From contig LUCM01006754.1 of assembly GCA_008360955.1 (NCBI GenBank), positions 1-64,000 of the forward strand: DNA of 64,000 bases, read 5' to 3'. The notes beneath the pieces were generated by a model. It did not search any database. It saw only the letters and a list, made by a program, of their open reading frames with translations, and was not told the origin of the DNA. Made by a program: the position numbers and the translations under genes. This stretch comes from Fasciolopsis buskii. Lineage: Eukaryota > Platyhelminthes > Trematoda > Plagiorchiida > Fasciolidae. Positions 12,031 through 23,200 of this stretch are shown here, one piece after another. Numbering within the stretch: position 1 is the stretch's first letter; each line of letters begins with the position of its first letter.

Positions 12031-13600
12031 ACTGTTAGCATACTAGTTTCTCTTGCGCCCTCAGGTGGGGGCGATGGAAATCAGAGGTTGACTGGAAGTA
12101 GAGTAATGAGATGTGCATTTGGAAATTGATGGCTGACTCAAAAGCACCCTCTTCCGAGACATGGGTATTGGCCAACTGAAGGACCCGGGTGACACTAGGG
12201 TAAGCGTTTAGGGCAGCCTTAAATCTTGATTGGTTCTGTATGCACCCATTGGTACCGGGAAGATCGTTCCAAAGCTGGGACTAAACAGCAAGAAAGAAAT
12301 ACGACCTTAAAGAGGATTTGTCGATTTATGTATGGATGGTTAGAGGCCTGTAAAGGAGAGGGTAGGGGGTGGCAGAGGAGAATATAGATACGTCGGTGGA
12401 TAAGGAATGCCTATGCACCAGGTTATGTAGAAGAGCCAGGTTAATTTTCAGTCGCCGTAGCCAAAGTGGCTTACGTTTGAGGGCTGAACAGCGTTCCTTG
12501 TAATTCGGAGACGTCGACCAACCTATCACTTGCTTAGTGAAGCGCTTCTGAATACTTTCAATGGATGTCCCATCCGACTTTGACATGCCGGAATATATCA
12601 GAGGTCCACACTCACGGAGTGGTTGAAGGTGTGCTTTGTAAGTGCTAGGGAGGCTGTCAGATATTTTCATTGTGCAAAATATTAAACTTACATTTTTCCT
12701 TGCATTAGCCCGCTGAAAAACTACGTGCTCCGGGAAATTTAGAGAGGCCGAGTATTTGAGATGAATTGTGGGTTTACCCGCAATAGGAGCTCTGCGTAGA
12801 ATAATTGAACCCTTACATGATGTGCGCCTATATGTCAGTATTTTGTTCTTATCGGCAGAGAAGCTCATCATCCAAAGCAGACAAATCGGCACAAATGACT
12901 CTAACCGCAACGCTAAAATCATTTCACTTAAGAGGGTAGACAATTTTATGTCATCAGCAAACAGATGAGAGACACCGTGAGATGTTGAATTTAGTGCATC
13001 ATTAAGATACATAAAGAATAGCAGGGGACCAAGTATGCTGCCTTATATGGTGCCACTGGTAAAAGGTTAGGGATAAGATGTAATGCCGTCAATGGAAACC
13101 ACCTCTGATCTGAGTTAGGTAAGACGAGATCCATAATAGAAAAGGATCGGTGATGCCATAGAAGCTTACTCTGGATAAAATGTGCGAATGAAAGACACGG
13201 TCAAAGGCTTCAAACACACCAAGGTGGATGACTGCGAAAGCCGTACTCCGGTTTTCTGGGTTGGCTGATGGTTCAGGAATTCAAACTGACAGGTTGAGCA
13301 AGAACGGGATTGAAGAAATCCGTGCTGTTTAGGGAAAAGTAGGCTTGGGGCTAAAATATGGTCCACGATGGATCGTCTTACCACCTTTTCCAGTACCCTG
13401 GAGATAACAGGCGTGTTGCTAATGGGACGACAACTGGATGGATCATGGAAGACCAATTCCTATGGGTGGGGGTTATTAAACAATGCTTCCAGTTGACTGG
13501 AACTACGCCAGATTTGACTACAAGTATAAAGAGGTTGAGCATCAGCAAAGGCAGGTCACGGCCACAGCTAAGACCGGCCGTTTGAGGATACCATCAGGTT
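12031..13600 (-). pseudogene. element B reverse transcriptase and C-terminus
   Basis: On the - strand, 13456-13166 encodes SCRPISNTPVISRVLEKVV and KQHGFLQSRSCSTCQ (fingers blocks), and 13012-12326 encodes the catalytic FADDIK motif followed by the thumb and tail (QVIGWSTSPNYKERC, WLRRLKINLALLHNL). A frame change near 12320 leads to SQLWNDLPG and a final stop about 12031. The palm block between 13166 and 13012 is broken. The active-site FADD pair survives, but the frame is interrupted at least twice. Confidence 0.8.
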
Positions 13601-14166
13601 CTTGGTGAGACTGGTTCGAGGCTGGCTAAATGTCGTGCAATAGTCTCAAAGTCAAAAGAGGCAGCAAATGAGGCGGAGGTATTCCTTTTCTGTAGTTGGG
13701 GTGGGTCGCTGACTGCAGCTGGAGCCATGAAGGAGGCGAAGTATTGATTGAGCGCCTCAGCTGTCTTTTTTGGTAGTCACAGACTCACCATTAGTCAGAA
13801 CTATGGAGTTCACCGAAGGCTTATGACCATGGGATCTTAATTTATATAGCTTTGAAAATGTCACGGCAATTCGTATGCTTCATTGCCCTAGCTTCTTCCT
13901 TCCGAAGGAGGGATTCACCCACGCGAGAGATAGTTTCAAACAGATGGTGCAAATAATAAACTTGGAAAAGTCATTTGCCAACGAATAACGCTGTCGCAAC
14001 TTAGCATATTTGAATTTCAGGGAGGCAAGTTGGGAAGCATCTTTTCTGTTTAGTTGCTCTATAATGAACAGTTTCGAGATACAGCTGGACATGTTGCGAT
14101 AAAATTCATCTGCAGCCGTCTGTGAGTCAGTCGCTAAGAAAAAGCTTCCCCAGTCAAGCTGGCTTA

Positions 14167-14951
14167 CTAGAGAGGGAAAGTGCTGCCAGTCGTGATAGGG
14201 TGGGCGAGTTGTGCCAATGGGATGGCTAAGAAGGGGAGATGTACATGGACCTTGTGGTCGCTCCCTATAAACTTATTTCCGACGTGACCCAAGGCATGGT
14301 TGTCTGTATGTGCAAAGATGAGATCTAATATATTATTATTTCTGGTGGGTGACGCTACGTGCTGTACCCAGCTCCCTTGATGTAGATGGGAGACGACCGA
14401 TGTTGGGCTTGGTGGATCCGTTGTCGTGGACCAGCTTACATTAGGGAGATCAGAATCTCCGGCAATGATTTTCGTTGTTGATGGGAGGGATTCAAGGTAG
14501 TCAAATGTGTCCGCCAAGAGAGAGAGCCCGATTTCAAATTGAGATGAAGCGCGATAAATGCGGGCAGCACGGATAATACTAGACGACACTTTGGTAGTGA
14601 GCCATACCGATTCTTGGATCGCTTCGAGTGTAGGATGCGTGAGAATGGAGACTGATTTGCCCTGCCTTACATAGACATGGCAACCGCTCCTAGGCAGTCC
14701 ATTCTGGTACATCTAAAGGATTGGTATCCCACAAGAGAAGTTGCTCTCTTAGGGGTATCCTCCGTAAGCCAGGACTCAGTGATGAAGAATATATCCAGGT
14801 TGAAAGAGGCAGCAAAGTTTTTTAAGTGACTGAAGTTATGCAGGATTGAACGACAATTTATTAGCATAAAATTTAAGGCTATGTTGCCGTCGAGTCGGAG
14901 TGAGCGTTGGAATCGCAAAGACAAACAGACGGTGCGTGGAGAGTCAATCAT
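14167..14951 (-). pseudogene. element B endonuclease
   Basis: Two overlapping - strand frames (14951-14667 and 14712-14167) encode most of an apurinic-type LINE endonuclease. They contain LINCRSILHNFSHLKNF, the D-I-F-F-I-T-E-S-W-L block with its catalytic glutamate, a CHVYVRQGKSVSI strand, a mutated G-D-F-N-x-P motif (here GDSDLP) and an intact GSDH near 14260. One frameshift near 14700 and the altered GDFN motif mark it as inactive. Confidence 0.8.
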
Positions 14952-15088
14952 ATTGGGAATAATTGGGTAAGCACACGGTATAAATTCTATTTTAGTTTAC
15001 GTTGAATGAGATACGGTAGCAGAAGGTGAAGGCGAGAAGAACGAGGACATATGACCTTATTTATCATTCTAGCATGGGGTGACCCGAA

Positions 15089-16632
15089 TTACTTGGGGGA
15101 CCATTGTAGAGAAAGGCAGAAATGGGAGTGGGTTTCGGTAGAAACAAAGAGGTGGCGGTGGTGGTTCAGGAGGGTGGAGGAAGAGGGCGTTTGCTGGCTA
15201 GGTAGGTGTTTTCGAAGGTGAGATATTAGTGGGTTGAAGTACGGTCCGTGTTTGGACTGAGGCGCTGACAAGCAGAGGTTGGTGGTAGTACCGATATGAC
15301 GGTGGGGGTATGCTTAATGGAGGCCATATACAGTTGTTCTGGGAAGTCTAAGGCAATAGCGAAGGCTTTTGGCAGGGAACAGCTGGTGCGTTGTTAGGAC
15401 CTTGAAATCTGCGATGCAAGTCTGTGGTTTTCTTCCGGCTTGGGAATTCTCTCCGCAGTGACCTTTCGGTCCCCAAGGAACCAGGGGTGGGAAGCAGAAA
15501 GTCAGCGAGGTTAGAGCTAGGCAGCTGAGGCACCGGGGTGATTGGGGCTAACAAAAGGATGAAGTAGGGAGGATTCGAAGTAGTTTAGTCGCTGGGCTTG
15601 TAACGTCGGCGTTTTTCCACCGGAGAGTAGTGTGCTGCTTGTCCAGGGTGTAAGCGCAGGTTTGCCATCAGTAACTAGTGTTCAGAGGGTCTATATGGGG
15701 CAGGGCAAGTTAAGTTTGTTGCTAGATATTTTTGCATCGCGAGGAGAAGAAATGTTATTGAGACCCGTTGAGAAAGTTGTGGGGGAAGGGTGTACATGTG
15801 GATGTTTCCGGGAGGGCCTTTGCAAAGGAGCTGGTAATGAGCTGCCTGAGTCAACACTTGCATGTGGCTGTGATGGGGCTGCGAGGACCGGTCTGGATAA
15901 AGAGCTTCTAGCCGTGTCGGATAGCTTGGGAGAATTTATGTTTAGTGGCACCGTTTTGGGGTTCTCTCTTGCATGCAGTCTGATGGCCTCCCTTTGAATA
16001 GGGGTTTTGTCCAGGAAAATTTTGATGGACCTGAACGGGGTAGTTGATGCTATCTTAGCTTCACACCTCAAAAACTGCTCTGCATCAGCGGGGCTAAGCA
16101 ACTGAAACAATACTGGACATTATCTGCTTAACATTTGTTTACGTAGTCCTAAACACTGGCAGGGGTGTCCTGTCATATTGCAATCAGAGAGGACAGCTTT
16201 TTTAAACCAGTGTGGTGGAATGCGGTCAGGAGCACTATACACCACAGCATTAGACGATCTTAAGTTTTGCTGCTTAATTTCTGAGGTTATTGAGTCGATA
16301 GCCCGTCAGACACTTGTGAGATGTTCGCGCAGTTCTTTTTCGGGCGTCTTGGTTAGGTAGGTGAGAGGAAGCAAATTTGTAATCACCGGTTTTATGATTA
16401 AAATGTTATTTATTTTATGAATCGCTTGCTCTGATTTTCGTACTTTATTATTAGCCTTCACTAACGCGTCTGTAACAACAACTGTGCACGCTGGAGACCG
16501 GCGGATGGGCTGTGAGGGCGTGGAAGCGGTGCGTCTACTTGCCATGATCTTGGTGCGTTTAAGCCTAAAGACCGCCACTTCGCAGAGTGGGACGATGTGT
16601 ATAGGTGCATAGTTGTGTGATAAGAGATGCAA
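15089..16632 (-). pseudogene. element B ORF1-like frames
   Basis: Four short - strand frames (16632-16306, 16110-15691, 15554-15348, 15271-15089) are rich in Pro, Ser, His and Thr and sit where ORF1 is expected, upstream of the endonuclease. None has a zinc finger or esterase motif that I can recognise. They are probably broken pieces of one ORF1, inferred from position and composition only. Confidence 0.4.
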
Positions 16633-17108
16633 CTGGGGGTGCCAATAGTTATGTCAAATTGTGCAGTGGAAACTGGGCGGGAGGTCTTCGATCGATCTAA
16701 TGAGGGGTGCCTAAGTTGCGATTGTACCAACACTAGCATAGTGGCAGACAAAGGTTAATGAAAATATAGTCCGACAGAAAAGACACTCCGATAATTTATG
16801 TGGAGAAGAAGGGCTCCACCTATGTCAAAGAATGTTTTTAAGCAATAAGTAATAAAAACGAACTAATTCCGACGGCCGCTGCGAAGGATGGACTGAAACT
16901 GTGGAGATGCAACGATGCGGAAAAATATCCAGCAGTCTATTTGTCGCGTCGATTTTAAGCCACTGAATAGTGTCGATAAATGACGGGACTGGTAGACGAG
17001 AAAATGAGAAGACAGGCTGCTGGGTACAATTAATTATGATAAGAGATAGATAAATCGATTGTGCTTGCGGTTTACAATATAATAGCTTTTAATGGAAAGC
17101 CTTGTCAA

Positions 17109-17560
17109 AGCTATGAGTGTCACAGTTAAATCTCAGGTAGAAAATAAGCAGAAAAAATTGCCAAATTTAGTAAAAAGCTCTAAAGGTGTTATGACTTCCA
17201 CAAAACACCCTCGTTGATTAAAACCAAGAAAGACAACTCAGTGGGAGGTGCGGTGTAACGCAGTTCCTGGCATATCCGGGTTCAGTCACGATTCTTGCAT
17301 GCAGAACGCACAAGTGTGAACATGGATCTGTCATTATAGTGTGGGGGACAGATGCGAACTTTTCGTAAACAGGGAGCGGCTGTTGGCACTCAACCATACC
17401 GGGATGGACTTCTTGGCTGGGAGGTTGCATTCAACAACTGCCTGTCGACTAGTGCGAATGTCTACCTTAGATGGATAAGATCTCTGAGGTTTGACAATGC
17501 GTGATCCCAGTCCATGTTTAGAAACAATAAGGTTTTTAAACAACAATAATTCCGATGCTC
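17109..17560 (-). pseudogene. LINE endonuclease-region relic (second family)
   Basis: The - strand frame 17546-17334 reads SKHGLGSRIVKPQRSYPS and IPVWLSANSRSLFTKSSHL, closely matching the + strand block at 62280-62480 (SQHGLESSIAAPQGSYSS, IPALLSANIHSLFTQMSDL). This is the start of an endonuclease domain (A-N-x-x-S-L-x-x-K) in a LINE family different from A and B. The 3' part (17300-17109) is repeated at the left edge of the window. Stops interrupt it. Confidence 0.6.
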
Positions 17561-17599
17561 ATGATGATTTATATTTTTAATTCCGCATTTAATTGGATA

Positions 17600-20244
17600 C
17601 TGCTCGAAGTGAGAGTCTAAAAATTGCCATATATTTCCTTCCTTAGTGGTTGGTTTGTTTTTCATATAAGCGATTAGCACCATTTCATCTTACAGCCTCT
17701 CTATTTCGATGCGTCTGTAAATCTTTGCTAGTAGCAGTCGAATTCCATATCACCCCTCTCACTCAGAATTTTCTGGACTGTATTCAGCCTCTAGCATGAT
17801 GACATCGCTTGTTAAGTAGCTTCCTTTCTGATAAAATACGCGTACATGCCGGAACTTAGTGTAAACGCCTAACGCGTACATCTTCAAAAAGTCGAAAAAC
17901 CGTGTTGCAAGCCTGGTGCCGTGCAGGATCACTGAACACCACATTCGGCATCAAACGAACTCTGTCCGCACGTTTATAGTATGTTACAGGGATTTTTACG
18001 CCCATCGATTATTTTCTCAGCGACAGCCTAGAAACCTACAAAGTTCACTCTCATATTTCGGAATTGTGTAAGTTAGAAATGTTTTCGCGTTTAATAATTC
18101 AAAGCAGACAAAGTCATCACTAACCACGGGGTGCATTATTAATTAAGATAATGTTACCGACGCGTGCGAAATTCGAGTAGGAACCGGATGGCTAGTTTGC
18201 GGCACATCTTATAGGCTACCTTTCCAAACCACGCAGCAAGATGGACAGCCAGTACCGAGGTGAAGATAAAGAGCATAGGCAGACGAAACAAACTCAAAAT
18301 ACTCCATGGCCGGATAAACGACCTTTGCAGAGAAAGGGCGAAACGCGCCCGGAAGGAAAACTGATGGGAAGCAAGTAGGGCAGTAGAGTTGAAAAGAGAA
18401 TTAAAATATTAAATCAAGTCCTCTGAAGGAATGCCTGATTTCAATGACACGAGAGGGAAGCACTGGCTGCAGACGAATCCGTCTGCTTCGACGCACCCGG
18501 ATTGCTTGATTGGTGCGTTTGGTTGCCATTCTTGCATGCCAAGCCAGATTCAACAAGGGAATAAACATTCAGCTAAACAAGGAATCAAACAGTAAAATAA
18601 CACAGAAAACAGATAAGCTTTCTACATAGCGTGGCTAGCCAGTGGGAGTATCATAAAGTTTCCCAGATACCTGGGCCATATATTCATGGAAGATAACTAC
18701 CCGCATGGATCAGAGGATATCATGGGTGGTGTAAATGAAAACTACATGCTTGGATCACTTATCTTTCTTCTATTTTTAGATAGTTGGCTGCAGAAACTGC
18801 CTAACCCAGATATCAACTCTACAGATGACCCGCAGGCGGCAGATGAGGATCAATCCATAATTTAGAAGCCGTAGAACCTTGGTCCGCTCAGTGATATCCT
18901 CCTCTAAATCTTGACAAATGCCACTTTCTGGCCACAAACCTAATCAAGTTAGCAATGGACAGCTGCGTTGTGTCAGAAGTCGGGGACTTCAAGCTACGCT
19001 AAGCAGGAATATCAGTCGTCTAGGCAGTTTTATGTGGTGGTCGACAGTGCTACAGGAAGACCGACGAGACTGCAAAAGACAACATTGTGCAATTAAGGGA
19101 AGTGTTACTGGCCTTGTGGAAGTACTAATGTATTTGCACCCCGATACTAAACACAATCCTGGGCTCCCTAATACTGCAAGGATATGGAGTGTATAAAGGC
19201 AGCCCATCGCATAGCAGCGGGAATGGTGTCTTGGCTGAGAGTAAAAGGGTATATATAAGGTCTTCAGTACCTGGGGCTCTAAACGACGGAGTGTAGATTA
19301 CGCGGTTACGGTATAGCGTAAAGCTTAAAAATTGTGAATTAATTAAAAGGAGAGCAGGCTATTGATCAATTTGATTTCGCTTCCGTATTTGGCTCTAGCG
19401 CCATAGTTTTAAGCTTAAAAGAACCAATGCAGGTAAGAATTGAGACCCATGCTTCTTTGAAGCTGCTGCTGCCTCTCTGAAATGCAATTTGCTGGTGTTG
19501 TTCGCCGAACTTCAGCGAAAGCTATCGACCGGGTTCAAGATCTGTTTTACAATGCATAATTCCCGGGTGTGGAAACATTCGCGTCGGGACAGCTCGTCTT
19601 TTCCCCCACTGTCTTCGCGTAAAATATACGCTTTTATGTATCGACGCCGCACAGCTGCTAAAGTCTGGCCTTTCCGCGAACGTAGAAGTCAGAGAAATTT
19701 AGCCGCATCACAGACCTGAACGCTCTTTCAACCGCTGCGGAATTTTCGTTACGTGCAAACTGAACTGGACTGACACACCGAAGAGGATAACACCCAAGCG
19801 GGTGGATTCTGTTCACTGTACCTGCGATTGTAGTAAATGTGGACGGCCTTTTGGCTCTAAGGATCATTTATGTCCTAACCGAAATGCAATGAAATGAGCT
19901 GAAATGACCCAGAGCTCTTTCGTTATCGGGACGTGACGATGCACTCTGTTTGCGTTCTTTGGAAAGACTGATTAAAATAACAGAAATTACGCGGTGTCGG
20001 AAGCAAAGGGTTTTCCCGAAAACACCGCTCTGAGGTCTCGGGTGACTGGAAGCCACGTTTTCGTTCGGTGCACTTTGAACTGAGCCGAACCTAGAAGAGG
20101 CGGATGCCTGAAAACAATGCACACCAAGGAAAAAACTCTGGACTGCGGAACAGCACGAGCTAATATTCGCTCTATGGAAATTTAACTGAACGGAACTGGG
20201 TTGAACTAAATCAAATCAATTATTTTGGGCGGCAGTTTGACTGC
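17600..20244. other. upstream flank of TRAM1, no gene recognised
   Basis: No exon or mobile element is recognised in these ~2.6 kb. Open frames of 60-92 codons (18918-19196 +, 19489-19719 +, 19868-20122 -) have no known motif and overlap frames on the other strand. A TATA-like tract (GTATATATAAGG, about 19248) stands 1 kb from the TRAM1 start, too far to be assigned. Confidence 0.3.
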
Positions 20245-20248
20245 TGTT

Positions 20249-20272
20249 TTGACGTTGCAGCTTTGACGTGAC
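20249..20272 (+). promoter_or_regulatory. paired TGACGT motifs at the TRAM1 start
   Basis: TGACGTT (20250-20256) and TGACGTGA (20264-20271) lie head-to-tail directly before the start codon at 20273. TGACGTG(G/A) is the core recognised by ATF6/XBP1-type unfolded-protein-response factors, and TGACGT is a half CRE. The GCAG at 20257-20260 could instead be a (trans-)splice acceptor, which would put the second motif in a very short 5' UTR. Function is inference. Confidence 0.3.
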
Positions 20273-23200
20273 ATGACTGTTCGTCCGGTCCGGAAGAAGT
20301 CCAAGAATCCGTCATACTTTTCCCATGAGTTTATAATATCGAATCATGGTGATATTGTCAGCTTTTTCGCCATGATTATAGTGATGGGTTTGCTATATAA
20401 GGTTAGTTTATGTTCACCGTACGTTATTGCTTCTCAGGGCACACACTCTCTTTCTTCAACATTTCTATTCATTCAGCACAATGTCACGGATGAGGGTAAG
20501 TGCCTTCTGCTTGTCTGTACTCTCAGATCATCCCGAGCGGCCTCCTTTGTACAGTCCTGGGAAGAGGGACCTGTGTGTCATCTTCTTTTATACTCTCATT
20601 TTTATTGTGGCTCACGCCGTTCTCCAGGAATACGTGTTTGATGTAAGTTCTAGTCTCTCTTTATTCCGCAGAGGTTTGCACGGAAGCTGAATTTGACAAA
20701 GGCACGAGTGTGCAAGTTTAACGAGTCTGCACACTTGACTTGTTTCTATGCTCTGTCGGTCTTTTGGGCCGTTTACAATATAGTGAACGAAAATCTCATC
20801 CCATCGTTGAATAGCCTGTGGGAAGGATACCCACATTCATTATTGCCGTTCTGGACGAAGTTGTTCCTAATTGCGCAGGTGCTGTCTACATTTCCCTACT
20901 CTATTCCCAGATTTGCTTTTGGCTCCACGATTATCCGGAATTATATTTTCAAAAAGTGAAACAGGTAAACTTGACCCCAGGTAAAATATTTTCCAGGAAC
21001 TTATTCCTTCCCGGGTGCTTACCGCTAGTCTCTACCTCATTGGAGTTTCACTTGCATATGTGGGAGGGTAAGGTAGTGGCTTTCTTCTCGATTGGTTCAG
21101 ATTGTCGAAATTGTGTATGACATTAATTGTGTTGCATTACGCAACGGATATATTTTTTCACGCTGCTCGAGCTCTTCATTTTGCTGAATACCCTGGTGTG
21201 GCTTCCATTGGGTAACGACTATATCTACTGACCACAACTTGCAGGTTCACGATGTGGAACATATTGTTCATACCCATTCGAATGACTTGTACAATTCTGG
21301 CTTTTCTTGCTTTACAGTAATTATTGATTTTCCAATCAACTGCTTTTTTTAGTTATGGCTTAGGCAAGCAGAGTGTTCCAGTCGTTGATTTGAATACGGG
21401 CAACTTCAACACGGCTACTATCCGGTAAGTCCTATAGTCACAAACGATTATATTCCACTCTCAATTCCCCTGGTTCAACGAAAAGTGCGGTGCGTTTAAT
21501 CCCAGATTTATCATATTTGACTGTTAGAAACAACCTATTGACCGAAGGTTTTGCTCCTCATCCGTCTCACGTTTACTGCGCGTCATTTCTGCGAAGTATT
21601 TTCACTGAAAGCCAGTCAGATGTCTTGTTTCGCAACACTTAAGGCATACAGCCACGGCCTGATGACGCATTGCGTCCGGAATATGATTTTGGCTTTTGCG
21701 GTGTTGAGTGCTGTTGCAAAACTGGACGATAGTGGTACCACATTTGATAATCGATGAGGGGGAACTAATCACTATTGGCCGCTTGACTTACCTTGGCACC
21801 TGCGCGACGGTAGTAGACGTTAGCACACATTTACCCCAGGTCTGAGTGGCGTACGCTAGACTAAGAGACTTGCGGAGCTCTCCTGATGCATGTATACTTT
21901 GTAGCAGTGTGCATAGTTTTGTCGTATGATTGCAAGAAATGGAGTATGCGTAATTCAGATGGTCGTCACTATGGTTGAAAATTAAACAATAGGACAATAA
22001 TCTGTCACATCGCACCAAGCGTAGAAGACTGATGGTTGAGGCACTTGTTGCTAATGGCAAACGCGTCTAATCAGATCTGATTGAAAGTATTGGACACATC
22101 CGTGAATTGATATGTAAGGAAACGGAGGCAGATTCTACGAGTAACAATACTTGCTGCTTTTGATATCTGGCCAATTGTATTAGGCCGTAAAAACATGAAT
22201 AAAACAATACAAAAACCCGAATGCGCCCTAGTCCCATTTTTGAAAGTTGCTTATGGCTCCGTTGACTACAGTTGTCGGTCACCTATCGGAGTTCCCTCTT
22301 TTACTCAACCTGCCTCTTGTCCCCAACTCATTCTCTTTGCCTCCTCTGCCTACTCAATATCCCCACTGACAACACGCTCGATACTCTCAACGGTTCATTG
22401 TCAAGTTGCGTAGTAGGTGGTTTTTAGTCTTTTAGCTCACTTTTTCAAGCCTCTTCAGCATCTGAACCTCGGTTCCTTCAATGTGCGCACTCTCATCCAG
22501 GCTGACCAACAGGCGTGTTTGGGTCTGACAGTGGACTCACTTTCGATTGATGTCTGCTGCGTGAGTGAATCACGAATTCAGGATTCGAGTAGAGTAGAAT
22601 AATTCGACTAACTGCGCCAGACGTCTCGTCAAGATATTTTCTTCGCACTTCAGGAGACGAAGCAGCTCAAGCTGTGGGTCGACGTGGTGTAGGAATAATC
22701 TTGAGTGAGAAGGCTGAAACAGCCCTTCTTGACTGGATCCCAGTTAACAGTCGCTTGTGCACCATGAGACTGCGGGGATCAGTGGGTGTCCGGAAGGATA
22801 GTAGTGTTAAGCGCATTTTATTTGTTATCTCGGCATACGCCTCAGACTGCAGCACTGATATGGATAAAGACGAGTTTTATGTAATTGTAGTGGCAGCAGG
22901 GGAATTTAATGCACAGGTTTGGAAACTAAGTGCATGGGAATCCTGTTTAGGTGGGCGGTGCGCCTTGCCTGCTCAGCGAACAGACAACGGGGAAAGACTT
23001 CTCTAATTCTGTGCGGACGATCTAGTACGAATTCCCGACACAGTTTGCGTCGCACAGCAACATGGCGTTCTACCTCGATCGGTAGTCTTAGTCAGATTGA
23101 CTATATCGCAGTTAGCTACCGTTGGCTTGGTTCTTTCCAGAACTGTAAATCATATTGGACCATGTACGTCCAATCGGACCACGCGTTAGCTTTAATGCTG

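Larger units (their letters stand above)
12031..16751 (-). mobile_element. CR1/Jockey-like LINE, element B (decayed)
   Basis: A second - strand LINE, related to but diverged from element A. It shows ORF1-like Pro/Ser-rich frames (16632-15089), endonuclease (14951-14167), linker (14092-13650) and reverse transcriptase with C-terminus (13600-12031). The ORF2 end is traceable to a stop at about 12031, past the SQLWNDLPG block near 12280. It abuts element A with almost no intervening sequence. Several frameshifts and stops inactivate it. Confidence 0.8.
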
